From Bacteroidales bacterium (GTDB lineage Bacteria > Bacteroidota > Bacteroidia > Bacteroidales > P3), in assembly GCA_017448905.1 (NCBI GenBank), contig JAFSKP010000008.1, positions 1 to 64,000 of the forward strand: a stretch of DNA of 64,000 nt, in the 5' to 3' direction. The notes below the pieces were generated by a model, which worked only from the letters and a program-made list of their open reading frames with translations, was not told where the DNA came from and did not search any database. The position numbers and the translations under genes are program-made. Positions 15,851 through 25,500 of the stretch are shown one piece after another (the first letter of the stretch is position 1; each line of letters begins with the position of its first letter).

Positions 15851-17532
15851 AGAAACACATATTATTATTGTTAGCGCTCTGTGTAGCTGTTTCTACAGCT
15901 ATGGGTCAGGGCATCATGGGAGGCCATGTCACTGGCAACTTCCAGATTGACGCACAGACATCGCGCGAGGACTCGGTGATAGGTTCCAAGAGCCTGCCCG
16001 AAATCATGCACCTCAACGCCCGCGGCGACATCCTCTATACCAACGGCAATTTCAGTGCCGGCCTGCGCTATGAGGCCTACCTCAACCCCATGGAGGGTTT
16101 TCGACCCGAATATGAGGGTCAGGGTATCGCCAACTATTTCGCATCGTACAAAACCAAGGACTTTGCCATCACGGCAGGCCATTTCTATGAGCAGTTCGGC
16201 AACGGCCTCACCCTCCGCGCCTACGAGGACCGCTACCTGGGCATCGACAACGCCATCCGCGGCTTCAACGTCATGTACCGTCCCTTCCGCGGCATCACCC
16301 TCAAAGGCCTCATCGGTCAGCAACGTTATTTCTGGGATCAGCGCGGCCTCGTTCGCGGCATCGACGGCGAGGTGAGCGTCAACGAACTGCTGGCATCACT
16401 CGCCGAAGCCAAAACACGACTGACGCTGGGTGCCAGCTTCGTCAGCAAGTACGAGGCAACCTCCGGCATCAATGTCGACTCCTACCTCGACGGCTTCAAG
16501 CTCAACCTGCCTGCCAACGTTGGTGCCGCAGCGGTACGCATGGACCTGTCCCACGGCGGCTTCGGGCTTCAGGCCGAATATGCACGCAAGGGCGACGACC
16601 CCTGCGACCTCAACAACTACATCTACCACAAAGGGGAAGCCATCTGGGTCAGCGCAAGCTATTCGCAGAAGGGACTCAGCGCCAACCTCCAGGCCAAGCG
16701 CATTGAAAACATGTGCTTCCGCTCCGTACGCAGCGAGAAATACCCCGAAGCCATGTATATCAACTACATCCCGGCCATCACCAAGCAGCACACCTACGCT
16801 TTCCTCTCCATGTATCCCTACCAGACACAGACCGACGGCGAGATGGGTCTTCAGGCCGACGTGATATACAAAATCAAGAAAGAGACCCTGCTCGGCGGCA
16901 AATACGGCACCGACCTGCACCTTAACGCCTCCGTCATCACCGGCCTCGACATGCAGCCCGTAGCGCTTTCAGGTCTCGACACCGCCATGACCGGAGCACC
17001 GGGAAGCAGCGGCTACAGCTCTGACTTCTTCAAGGCAGGCGATCTCTACTATGCCGACGCAAGCCTCGAAGTGGCCCGCAAGCTCAGCAGCAAGGTGAAA
17101 CTCGCCGCCACATACGGATACGTGGTCTACAACCCCGTCGTCGAAGGGCATACAGGCGACATACACCACAACCATGTTGTCGTTGCCGACCTCACATGGA
17201 AGCTCAACCGCAAGAATGTACTCCGTTTCGAAGGCGAATGGATGGGCAGCGACAGCAAATACGACGGCGAGGACAAACGCAGCGGCGACTGGATTATGGG
17301 GCTTGTGGAGTACAACTTCACCAGCAAGTGGTTCTTCTGCGTCAGCGACCAGTACGCATACAACGACGGAGTAGGCAACTACTACAACCTCTCTGTAGGC
17401 TACACCACAGGGGCCACACGCATCCAGTTCGGCTACGGCAAGCAACGCGAAGGCATCATCTGCATAGGCGGTGTCTGCCGCACTGTCCCCGCCAGCAACG
17501 GTTTCACATTCAGCCTCACGACATCGTTCTGA
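15847..17532 (+). CDS. outer-membrane beta-barrel protein (DUF6029-like)
   Basis: This 561-residue protein has a signal peptide (MKKHILLLLALCVAVSTAMG) followed by many alternating, aromatic-ended strands (GNFSAGLRYEAYL, DFAITAGHFYEQFG, VLRFEGEWMG, TRIQFGYGKQREG) and a C-terminal strand ending in Phe (FTFSLTTSF). This is typical of an outer-membrane barrel. It resembles the Bacteroidota DUF6029 family (assignment from memory); the function is unknown. The start overlaps the tlpA-like stop by 4 nt. The stop TGA is immediately followed by TAATGCTTGATTG, the first units of an 8-nt array. Confidence 0.82.
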   Translation: MKKHILLLLALCVAVSTAMGQGIMGGHVTGNFQIDAQTSREDSVIGSKSLPEIMHLNARGDILYTNGNFSAGLRYEAYLNPMEGFRPEYEGQGIANYFASYKTKDFAITAGHFYEQFGNGLTLRAYEDRYLGIDNAIRGFNVMYRPFRGITLKGLIGQQRYFWDQRGLVRGIDGEVSVNELLASLAEAKTRLTLGASFVSKYEATSGINVDSYLDGFKLNLPANVGAAAVRMDLSHGGFGLQAEYARKGDDPCDLNNYIYHKGEAIWVSASYSQKGLSANLQAKRIENMCFRSVRSEKYPEAMYINYIPAITKQHTYAFLSMYPYQTQTDGEMGLQADVIYKIKKETLLGGKYGTDLHLNASVITGLDMQPVALSGLDTAMTGAPGSSGYSSDFFKAGDLYYADASLEVARKLSSKVKLAATYGYVVYNPVVEGHTGDIHHNHVVVADLTWKLNRKNVLRFEGEWMGSDSKYDGEDKRSGDWIMGLVEYNFTSKWFFCVSDQYAYNDGVGNYYNLSVGYTTGATRIQFGYGKQREGIICIGGVCRTVPASNGFTFSLTTSF

Positions 17533-17680
17533 TAATGCTTGATTGCGTTATTGCTTGAATGCTTGAGTGCTACGCATTCAAACATTCAAGCATTCAAACA
17601 TTTAAGCATTCAATCATTCAAACATTCAAACATTCAAACAATCATACAATGAACCATTCAATCATTCAAGCAATCAAATA
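17533..17680 (+). repeat. 8-nt array with conserved centre, running into the next gene
   Basis: The stop-bearing arm (17533-17568) carries GATTGCGTTATTG and the centre TTGAGTGCTACGCA (17563-17576). The stop-free arm (CATTCAAA/CATTCAAG units) continues past the ATG at 17649 into the signal peptide of the Omp28-like gene. The left arm and centre are almost identical to 19867-19908. Confidence 0.94.
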
Positions 17681-18524
17681 TTCTCTTCTCATTATCCTTC
17701 TAGTCTTCGCCTCCTGCGATAAAATCGACGAGGAAGAGCGTCTTGTCCCAGCGGGAGCCAAGGCACAATGGGAAGAAGGCTCCGGCGTGGATGACAAGAC
17801 CCAGCGCACACTGCTCGAGAAATACACCGGCGTGGGATGCATCAACTGTCCCATTGCCGACATCAACATACACAAAGCCGACAGTGCGATGGGCGGTCGC
17901 CTCATTGCCGTATCCATACACGACTTCTCATCCACGCTTACAAGTCCTGTCGATGCGACCAGTCCCGACCTTCGTACCGAAGTCGGACAAGTGTGGAGCA
18001 GCTTCTTCGGCATCACACAGCTGCCCATGGCTCTTGTCGGCCGCAACCGCAAAGCCTCCGACTGGGCGATGTACAACCCTGCCGACGCCTCGCTGGTAAT
18101 GCCCTCCATCAGCGACGCCTTGGACCAACCCAATGTCGCGGCTCTCGCCGTCAAAGCCGTTAAAAATGGCGACGATATTGACATAACCGTCGACCTCGAA
18201 TACCTTCAGGACCTCACCGACAGCCTGACCGTCACCCTGTTCATCATGGAAGACAGCATCCGTGCAACCCAGAAAAACGGCCACAACATCGACACAAACT
18301 ACATCCACAACCATATCCTGCGCGACGCTATCACCGACCCCTGGGGCGCCCTTGTCGACGATGGCAGGACATCGAATGTGGTCAACGCCGGCACCAAGCG
18401 TCGAGGCTCTTTCACCTACACCCCAAGCAAGGACTGGAGACTCGACAGATGCCATATCGTTGCATACCTGTCCAACTACGCCTCGAAACGCATCTACAAC
18501 GCCGCCAAGTGCGATATTGAATGA
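17649..18524 (+). CDS. Omp28-related outer-membrane lipoprotein
   Basis: This lipoprotein of about 291 residues has a signal peptide and lipobox (LLIILLVFASC) and resembles the Omp28 family of Bacteroidota. A CxxC motif (TGVGCINCPIADINI, near residues 60-74 of the mature region) in a thioredoxin-like context suggests redox chemistry in partnership with the TlpA-like protein upstream. The ATG at 17649 is preferred over the open frame extending to 17559, since upstream residues are wholly array-encoded. Even so, the n-region after the ATG (NHSIIQAIKYS) still comes from array units. The stop overlaps the MATE gene start (ATGA). Confidence 0.85.
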   Translation: MNHSIIQAIKYSLLIILLVFASCDKIDEEERLVPAGAKAQWEEGSGVDDKTQRTLLEKYTGVGCINCPIADINIHKADSAMGGRLIAVSIHDFSSTLTSPVDATSPDLRTEVGQVWSSFFGITQLPMALVGRNRKASDWAMYNPADASLVMPSISDALDQPNVAALAVKAVKNGDDIDITVDLEYLQDLTDSLTVTLFIMEDSIRATQKNGHNIDTNYIHNHILRDAITDPWGALVDDGRTSNVVNAGTKRRGSFTYTPSKDWRLDRCHIVAYLSNYASKRIYNAAKCDIE

Positions 18525-19861
18525 ACAGGAAAATCCTCAGTCTGGCTCTGCCCAACATCATCACCAACATCACCGTGCCGCTGCTGGGCATGGTTGACAC
18601 GGCCATTGTCGGACATCTGAGTCAGTCGCATATTGGTGCCATTGCCATCGGCACCCAGATATTCAACCTCATATACTGGAATTTCGGTTTCCTCCGCATG
18701 GGTACCAGCGGATTCACGGCACAGGCCTTCGGAGCGCGCCGCCTTGACGAGGCGGCGCGTGTCTTTGTCAGGGCTTTTGCCATCGCCATCGCCATCGCAG
18801 CAATGCTGCTAGTGCTGCAGAGACCCATTGCATTGCTTTCGGAACTGGTTTTCAATGGCAGCGCACCTGTGCTGGCCATGGCATTGTCCTATTTCTATGT
18901 GCGCGTCTGGGCGGCTCCCGCCACATTGGGGCTTTATGCCGTGAAAGGCTGGTTCATAGGCATGCAGAACTCCCGGCTACCCATGTGGATAGCCATCTTC
19001 ATCAATGTCGTCAACATCCTGTGCAGTCTTCTCTTTGTACTGGTTTTCCATTGGGACATCAAGGGTGTCGCCCTCGGCACCGTCATCGCGCAGTATAGCG
19101 GCCTGGCCGTAGGGCTTTTCTTTCTCGTCACGCGGTATGGAAAGGTCTTCCGCAAAAGACTTACGGTGACATTCGTGCGACAGACACTGCGTTGGGAGAG
19201 CATGCGTCATTTCTTCCACGTCAATGGCGACATTTTCCTACGCACAGTCTGCCTCGCCGCCGTCTTCACATTCATCACTGCCGAGTCGGGACGCATCAGC
19301 GACGAGATTCTCGCTGTCGATGCCCTGCTCATGCAGTTCTTCATGCTTTTCAGCTACATCATGGACGGCTTCGCATACGCCGGCGAGTCGCTCGTGGGCC
19401 GCTACATCGGCGCACGCGATCGCCGCTCGCTGGTCAGTGCCGTGCGTCACCTCTTGGTATGGGGATTGCTGCTCACGGTGTCCTTCACCGTGGTCTATGC
19501 CCTCTTTGGTGACAACATCCTGCGCATCTTCAGCGACAAGCCAGCCATCATCGACGCCACACGTCCCTACCTCTTCTGGACCCTCGTCATCCCTGTGTGT
19601 GGCTTTGCGGCATTCCTTTTCGACGGCATCTTCGTGGGAGCCACTGCGTCACGCACGATGCGCAACTCCATGTTCATAGCTACCGCCGCCTTCTTTGGCA
19701 TCTACTATCTGCTTCTTCACCATTACGCATCTCTTCCTTCATTCACTGACTTTCGATGGAACAACATCCTCTGGCTGTCATTCATGGTCTATCTCACCGC
19801 ACGCGGCATAACACAAGCCACCATGTTGAGGAGGTCGGTATATAGCAAGGCCGACACATAA
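18521..19861 (+). CDS. MATE-family efflux transporter
   Basis: This 446-residue, roughly 12-helix transporter belongs to the MATE (DinF/NorM) superfamily, which exports cationic compounds using Na+ or H+ gradients. The N-terminal signature LPNIITNITVPLLGMVDTAIVGHL and the second-half SYIMDGFAYAGESLVGRYIGA are characteristic, with closest resemblance to the DinF branch. It overlaps the Omp28-like stop by 4 nt, so it is co-transcribed with the redox trio. The substrate is unknown. Its TAA stop is directly followed by an 8-nt array. Confidence 0.92.
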   Translation: MNRKILSLALPNIITNITVPLLGMVDTAIVGHLSQSHIGAIAIGTQIFNLIYWNFGFLRMGTSGFTAQAFGARRLDEAARVFVRAFAIAIAIAAMLLVLQRPIALLSELVFNGSAPVLAMALSYFYVRVWAAPATLGLYAVKGWFIGMQNSRLPMWIAIFINVVNILCSLLFVLVFHWDIKGVALGTVIAQYSGLAVGLFFLVTRYGKVFRKRLTVTFVRQTLRWESMRHFFHVNGDIFLRTVCLAAVFTFITAESGRISDEILAVDALLMQFFMLFSYIMDGFAYAGESLVGRYIGARDRRSLVSAVRHLLVWGLLLTVSFTVVYALFGDNILRIFSDKPAIIDATRPYLFWTLVIPVCGFAAFLFDGIFVGATASRTMRNSMFIATAAFFGIYYLLLHHYASLPSFTDFRWNNILWLSFMVYLTARGITQATMLRRSVYSKADT

Positions 19862-20038
19862 TTATCGTGATTGATTGCGTTATTGCTTGAATGATTGAGT
19901 GCTACGCAGTCAAAAAAAACAAGCAATCAATAGCCGCAGGCCATAATCAGGACTTTCAGTGAACGTCGCCTCATCAAGCTCGGCAGCCGAAGCACTGCCC
20001 GCGTACCATTCAAACATTCAAACATTCAAGCATTCACC
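19862..20038 (+). repeat. 8-nt array split by a unique insert
   Basis: The left arm (19862-19908) has GATTGCGTTATTG and TTGAGTGCTACGCA. After short stop-free units (to about 19930) comes about 80 nt of unrelated GC-rich sequence (19931-20008), then CATTCAAA/CATTCAAG units to 20037. The array ends 4 nt before the TTG start of the HAD gene. No open frame of note lies in the insert. Confidence 0.88.
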
Positions 20039-20041
20039 AAT

Positions 20042-20833
20042 TTGAAAATCAAAGCAATATTCTTCGATATTGACGGCACGCTTCTCAGCTACCGCACCCA
20101 TCAGGTACTCCCCGGCACAAAGGAGGCTCTCCGGCAGCTACGCCAGAAGGGCATACTCACCTTCATCTCTTCAGGACGCCCCAAGGTACTCATCCCTCCC
20201 ATGCCCGTCACCTTCGACGGCTATATCACCGTGAACGGCGGCTACTGTCTGGCCGGCGACAGGGTCATTCTCCGCCATCCCATCGATGAGGCTGACTGCC
20301 GTCGATGGATTGAATATGTAGAGGAACGTGGGATGATAACAATGTGCTTCACCGCCGAACAGATGTATATCAACCGGATAGACCAGAAATGTCTCGACCT
20401 ACAGCGGCAACTGGGCTTCGAGATGCCTCCCATCATGTCACTGAAAGAGCTTTTTGACGGTCATCATCCGGCCGAGGACCGGGAGATATACCAGTTCATT
20501 GCGATGCAACCGGCAGACGAAGACCCGAAGGTCCTTTCCATGCTCAGCCATTGCCGCATGCCGCGCTGGCATCCAGACTTCACCGACATCATTCCCGACG
20601 GCAGCAGCAAGGCTGTAGGCATCGAGCTCATCCTCAATCACTACGGCATCTGCAGCGAAGAAGCCATGGCTTTCGGCGACGGTGCCAACGACATAGAGAT
20701 GCTCGAATATGTGGGCATAGGCGTGGCCATGGGCAACGCCGCCGACATCGTGAAACAACACGCCGACATCGTCACCGACGATGCCGAATCGGAAGGCATC
20801 CTCCACGCCCTGGAAAGAACGGGAGTACTGTAG
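20042..20833 (+). CDS. Cof-type HAD-IIB sugar-phosphate phosphatase
   Basis: This 263-residue cytoplasmic HAD hydrolase of the Cof/YidA type has motif I FFDIDGTLL (nucleophile Asp near residue 9), motif II ISSGRP, a C2-type cap, and motif IV MAFGDGANDIEML near 217-229. These enzymes dephosphorylate sugar phosphates or cofactors such as FMN; the substrate is not predictable here. The start is TTG at 20042 (MKIKAIFFDIDG); no ATG lies nearby. It is convergent with the MBL hydrolase gene, with about 60 nt between them. Confidence 0.92.
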   Translation: MKIKAIFFDIDGTLLSYRTHQVLPGTKEALRQLRQKGILTFISSGRPKVLIPPMPVTFDGYITVNGGYCLAGDRVILRHPIDEADCRRWIEYVEERGMITMCFTAEQMYINRIDQKCLDLQRQLGFEMPPIMSLKELFDGHHPAEDREIYQFIAMQPADEDPKVLSMLSHCRMPRWHPDFTDIIPDGSSKAVGIELILNHYGICSEEAMAFGDGANDIEMLEYVGIGVAMGNAADIVKQHADIVTDDAESEGILHALERTGVL

Positions 20834-20893
20834 GCCTCGCATTTGCCTCGAATGTCATGTCCATGAATGCGGGGGGGAATCCCTCCTGCCAGA

Positions 20894-21676
20894 TCAGAGC
20901 GACACAATAAGATTGTCGTAGGCGAGATGGACTGATGCGGGTAGTGTAGAGTCGACAGATGCGTGAAACCCCATCTCGTGGCTGAGATGCGTCAGAAATG
21001 CTTTCCGTGGACGGCAGGATTCGATAACGGCGAGTGACTCGGCAAGACAGAAATGCGAGAAATGTTTCTTCTGTCGCAGAGCATTGATGACAAGCAAGTC
21101 GAGCGATGCCAGTTTCGGCATCTCGCTTTCGGGGATATGGTTCATGTCGGTGATGTAAGCCATACTGCTGCCCGTAGTCTCATCCATACGGTAACCAAGC
21201 ACGGGAAGATCCTTGTGCATGCCTCGTATAGGGGTGACTGTCAAGGCACCGACAGTGAAAGGACGGCAGTCGGTGACATCATGCAGCGTCACCTCCGGAA
21301 GCCCGGGATAGAGATGAGGCTCAAAGATATAGTGATAGTCGTGGAGCAGCGAATGGATGGCATCCGAATTGGCATAGAGTTCCATGTCTTTATGTTGCAC
21401 CCAGTTGAGTGGCCTGATGTCGTCGATGCCCCCCACATGGTCGCGATGGGCATGAGTGAGGAGGATAGCTTCGAGATGCTTCACATCATGGGTCAGCATC
21501 TGGACACGGAAGTCGGGTCCGATGTCGATGAGGATATTGTTGCCCTCGCTGTCGGTCACAAGAGCCGAGGTGCGAAGACGCTTGTCGCGAGGGTCGTCGG
21601 AATGACAGACGTCACAAGGACATGCTATAACGGGCACCCCTTGTGAAGTGCCCGTACCCAAAAATGTTACAGTCAT
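20894..21676 (-). CDS. PhnP-like metallo-beta-lactamase-fold hydrolase
   Basis: This MBL-fold protein of about 260 residues has the metal-binding signature THAHRDHVGGID and further ligands (DMNH, LTHLSHE). The N-terminal GTGTSQGVP followed by ACPCDVC is the PhnP-like layout, in which Cys residues may bind an extra zinc; PhnP itself is a cyclic phosphodiesterase. The ATG at 21676 is chosen; a TTG start at 21691 would overlap the regulator gene. It starts 4 nt after the response regulator stop, so the two are co-transcribed. Confidence 0.88.
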   Translation of the reverse strand: MTVTFLGTGTSQGVPVIACPCDVCHSDDPRDKRLRTSALVTDSEGNNILIDIGPDFRVQMLTHDVKHLEAILLTHAHRDHVGGIDDIRPLNWVQHKDMELYANSDAIHSLLHDYHYIFEPHLYPGLPEVTLHDVTDCRPFTVGALTVTPIRGMHKDLPVLGYRMDETTGSSMAYITDMNHIPESEMPKLASLDLLVINALRQKKHFSHFCLAESLAVIESCRPRKAFLTHLSHEMGFHASVDSTLPASVHLAYDNLIVSL

Positions 21677-21680
21677 AGAG

Positions 21681-22382
21681 TTATGCCTCAACTTTCTGTG
21701 TCAGCTTGAAGCCGACACCGTGTACATTGACAATCTGGACCGAGGGGTCGCCTTTCAGATATTTGCGCAATTTGGTGATATAGACATCCATGCTGCGTGC
21801 GGCGAAATAGGAGTCATCTTTCCAAATCTTCTGCAATGTGCTCGAGCGGTCGATAAGCTGGTTGAAGTTTATGCAGAAGAGGCGCAGAAGTTCGCTCTCT
21901 TTGGAAGTGAGACGTTGCGGGGCTTCTCCTTCAAGAGTGAGGGTCTGGTAGTTGTAGTCGAACTTGAACTTGCCGATGGTGAATTGGTTGTTCTCGGGCT
22001 TGTTCTCGTCGAAAGAGCGGCGGATGGTGGCATTGATACGTGCCAGGAGTTCCTCCATACTGAAAGGCTTGGTGATATAGTCGTCGGCACCCACCTCGAA
22101 GCCTTTAAGCTTGTCGGCCTCGAGCGACTTGGCGGTCAGGAAAAGAATGGGGATATTCTTGTCGATGCGACGCAGTTCCTTGGCGACCGTGAAACCATCC
22201 TTGACAGGCATCATGACATCAAGGATGCATGCATCAACGTTAGCTTCCTTATACAAGTCAAGAGCCTGCTGGCCATCAGAAGCCAGAAAGACTGTATATC
22301 CCTTCTGGGTAAGATATGCTTTTAGTATGGTTCCCATATTGGGATCATCCTCAGCTATCAACAGTTTGATTCCTAAATTCAT
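21681..22382 (-). CDS. rprY: OmpR-family response regulator (RprY-like)
   Basis: This 233-residue two-component regulator has a receiver domain (acidic EDD near 10-12, phospho-acceptor Asp in CILDVMMP near 54, Thr in FLTAKS, Lys in DDYITKPF) and an OmpR-type winged-helix DNA-binding domain (LTSKESELLRL ... ARSMDVYITKLRKYL ... VHGVGFKL). It resembles RprY of Bacteroides. No histidine kinase is adjacent, so the partner is encoded elsewhere. The MBL hydrolase gene follows directly. The 170-nt AT-rich region upstream shows no clear TAnnTTTG element on this strand. Confidence 0.9.
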   Translation of the reverse strand: MNLGIKLLIAEDDPNMGTILKAYLTQKGYTVFLASDGQQALDLYKEANVDACILDVMMPVKDGFTVAKELRRIDKNIPILFLTAKSLEADKLKGFEVGADDYITKPFSMEELLARINATIRRSFDENKPENNQFTIGKFKFDYNYQTLTLEGEAPQRLTSKESELLRLFCINFNQLIDRSSTLQKIWKDDSYFAARSMDVYITKLRKYLKGDPSVQIVNVHGVGFKLTQKVEA

Positions 22383-22553
22383 AATCCAATACTAAATTAA
22401 AAGATTAATAGGTCTTTAACCCTTAAAAAACATACAAGACACAAAACTCTAAATGTTAATACCGTTTTCAATAACACAAATTAGTATCAAATATTGTGCA
22501 GAACTTGCAAAATATTTAATTTTTTTAAGTTAATTTTTATACATATCTGACGA

Positions 22554-25500
22554 TTAGAGATTTACATTCAGTGTTTCCGCAGGACAGAGGGCACGAAACT
22601 CGGGAGCATAGAGGCACTGTATGGTTGTTGGCGCGGTGACGTAGGTGCCGGCATTGTTGACGTACATGTCGTACTCTACGACATACTTACCTTTGTTGAG
22701 TCGGTCGATGAATAGCGTCTGGGCTGTGTTGGTGACTGAGAGGTAGTAGCTCAGTCCGGCGTTCCAGTGCCATCCGCTTGCGGTGCTGACGGGTTCCATG
22801 GCAGCACAACGAGGGTCTTTGAGCTCGACATATTCGAGGTTACGGTCGGCGACGATCTCGATACGGACACGCACCTTGTCGCCCACCTTTACCGCGGGCG
22901 AGGGTACACGCATACCAGCGTCGCCAATGCGGCTCAGCGTGCCGTCGCGTTCCACGCGGTAGAGCGTGCGTTTCAGCGTGACGCCCATGCTGCTGGCGGG
23001 TATCTTGTCTACCTGTTCGAAGTATTGCCAGTACATGGCACCCCAGGCTATGCCGGAATCCTCCTTACGGATGGTCAGATGGCCGTCGGCGGGGGTCACC
23101 TCTTCCCGTTGCAGGCGATGGCTTAGGTGGAGCTGATGACGTGCGGTGTCGGTGACAAGATGGTGGTTGCCAAAGGTGAGGGTCATCTTCGAAGGCTCTA
23201 TGCGGACAGGCGATGAGACCGCAGACGTGGTCGACTGCGAGCCAAGCAACGCCTGTATGGCATTGACTGTCGAGACGTCGGTGTTCCAGTTGGTGGTCTG
23301 CTTCTGCTTGAGAATCCACTGTTGCATCTTGACAACGCTTTCGCGGTCGCCGAGCACCTCGTCCATGGTGCGTATCAGCATGGCCTGTGTCTCGATGGGG
23401 CGCTCGCTCCAGCTCCATCCGCTGACGTTGTCGCGCCAGTACATGCCCATCTCGTCGCTGTAGAGGGCTTTCTCTTTGATACGTTTGGCCATCTCGCGTG
23501 CCAGAGCCTTGTCGCCATGGCGGTTGAAGACAACGCTGAGCATCGCCTGCGTGAAGAGAGACTCATAGCTCTTGTTGTATTTTATTGCGTTGTTGTAGAA
23601 GAAGTCGTAGGCTTCCTTCTGCTTCTTGCTGAGCTTATTGTCGGGATAGTAGCTGCGGGCATAGAGGTAGTCGAGGTTCACGACATCATATCCGCGGTTC
23701 TTGATATACTTCCTGTAATAGGTGTAGGTTTCTTGATCCACAAAGTCCATGGCGCGGTCCAAGGCACGACGGGTGCGGGCATCGAGTTGCACGCCCTGAC
23801 GTTGAAGCAGTCCGAAGGTCTTCAATATGTACTGCGTCGTGTAGAGGCACGAATACCTTGCCCCGTCGATCCAGCTCCATCCGCCGTCGCTGCGCTGGGC
23901 GTCGAGCAGACGGTCGATGTCTTTCTTCAGCTGTCGTTCGATGGTGGCCTTGTTGAAGAAGCGTGCCACGTCGCGGTGACGCTGTTCCTCGCCGACGGCA
24001 TCGCGTAGCCATGGAGTCTCGTCCATGACGGTCTGCTTGAGGTCCTGATTGCGTTCCAGCTCAGAGATAAATGCATCGTGATTATCCACGCACGAATCTC
24101 CTCTGCGCGCTCCACCGGAGCTTGTACCGTTTTCCCACTCGCGGAACATCTGCTCTATAGCAGGGTTGTTATTGACGATGGCATACGACAGGCTGTTGGT
24201 ATAGATGGCATTGGCGAGGTAGATATTCGAGGGGTTCTGGCACTGCTGTACGTAAGGCAGCGACTGCATGACCATCCATATGGGATTGGGTGTGAGGTCG
24301 ACGGTGAGTCCCAACGTCGAGAGAGTGAATTCCGGGTCTGTGGTGTCTATCGCGGTGAGCCGTTTCATCTCATAGTGCTTCTCCCCTGCCCCATTGATAT
24401 AGAATGCCAACGACTCCGTCACCAGCTGGCGGCTCGGCAGCAGCGGGATGGGGGCCTGCTCGCCGTCGCTGCATCCCTGTCCGCGGGCCACGACCATATA
24501 GTTGGCGACAAAGATGGGGGCACGCGGCACAGCGAGGGTGAAATGCACCTGGCCGCTTGTGCCGGCACGCAGAGTGATGGTGCGTACCGTGTCGCCCACA
24601 ATCATAGGCAGCACGTTGCCGCCGTCAGCTTTTGTCATCCTGAGTGTGATGGCGATATTTTGTTCCTTGTCGTCCATGTTGCTGACCTTCACCGAGAAAA
24701 GGCAAGTGTCGCCATGGCGGAGGAAGCGTGGCACGTTGGGCACCACCATCAATGGTTTCTGTGTTACAACTGTCCTGCTGAGCGTCCCCACCTTCAAATC
24801 CTTGGTCCAGGCAAGGCCGCGGACGTTCCATTTCGTCAGCAGGTCGGGAGCGTCGAACGAGAGTTCAACCATGCCGTTGTCGTCGCTGCGGAGCGTGGGA
24901 TGGAAGAAAGCCAGCGTGCTGAGGTTCTGACGGATGTGGAGTGGTTCATCGATCTGCATCTCCCCATCTGCATCTTTTTCCATAGCCGTTGCGACCGCGG
25001 CGGAGAGTCGCTGACCTGAATCGGCCGCAACCCTTTCCAAGAGTGGGGTGGCGGCGTCATCGAGCTCCTCAGCTTCCGCATACAGCTCCACTTCACCCTC
25101 TTCCTTGTCCAGTAATACACTGTTAGAAAAAGCCTTGCTTTCCTTGCGCAACAAAAGCGACTCTCCCCTGGCAGAAGCATAACTATTCAAGCTGATGGAA
25201 TAAATCCGGTCCTTGAGCTCGAATCTGTGGAAGCGGTAGTAATCAGGATATGGTTTGGTTCTGCATGGCAGATTCCAAACATAGCGGCTTTCCGCATTGC
25301 TGTTAATCTGTTTGAAGACACCGTATGTGTAGCTCTGTGTCCAAGGATTCAGGAGCCACGACAGCGAGCCGTACTTGTCGAGGGCGGCATCGTACATCGT
25401 CATCACCAGGTTGGCCTCAGCAGGATGGTCTGTGTATTTCTCCTTGATACGCAGGGTCCAACGCTCGGGGGTGCCCGGCACAAGCTTGTCGCGGAACGTC

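Noticed and set aside
19931..20008. Small RNA or gene in the unique insert of the array
   Set aside because: No open frame, no promoter element and only a weak hairpin (GCTCGGC region) were seen.
21622..21650. Inverted repeat CGGGCAC/GTGCCCG as a regulatory hairpin
   Set aside because: It lies within the coding sequence for the conserved GTGTSQGVPV segment of the MBL hydrolase and is probably coincidental.
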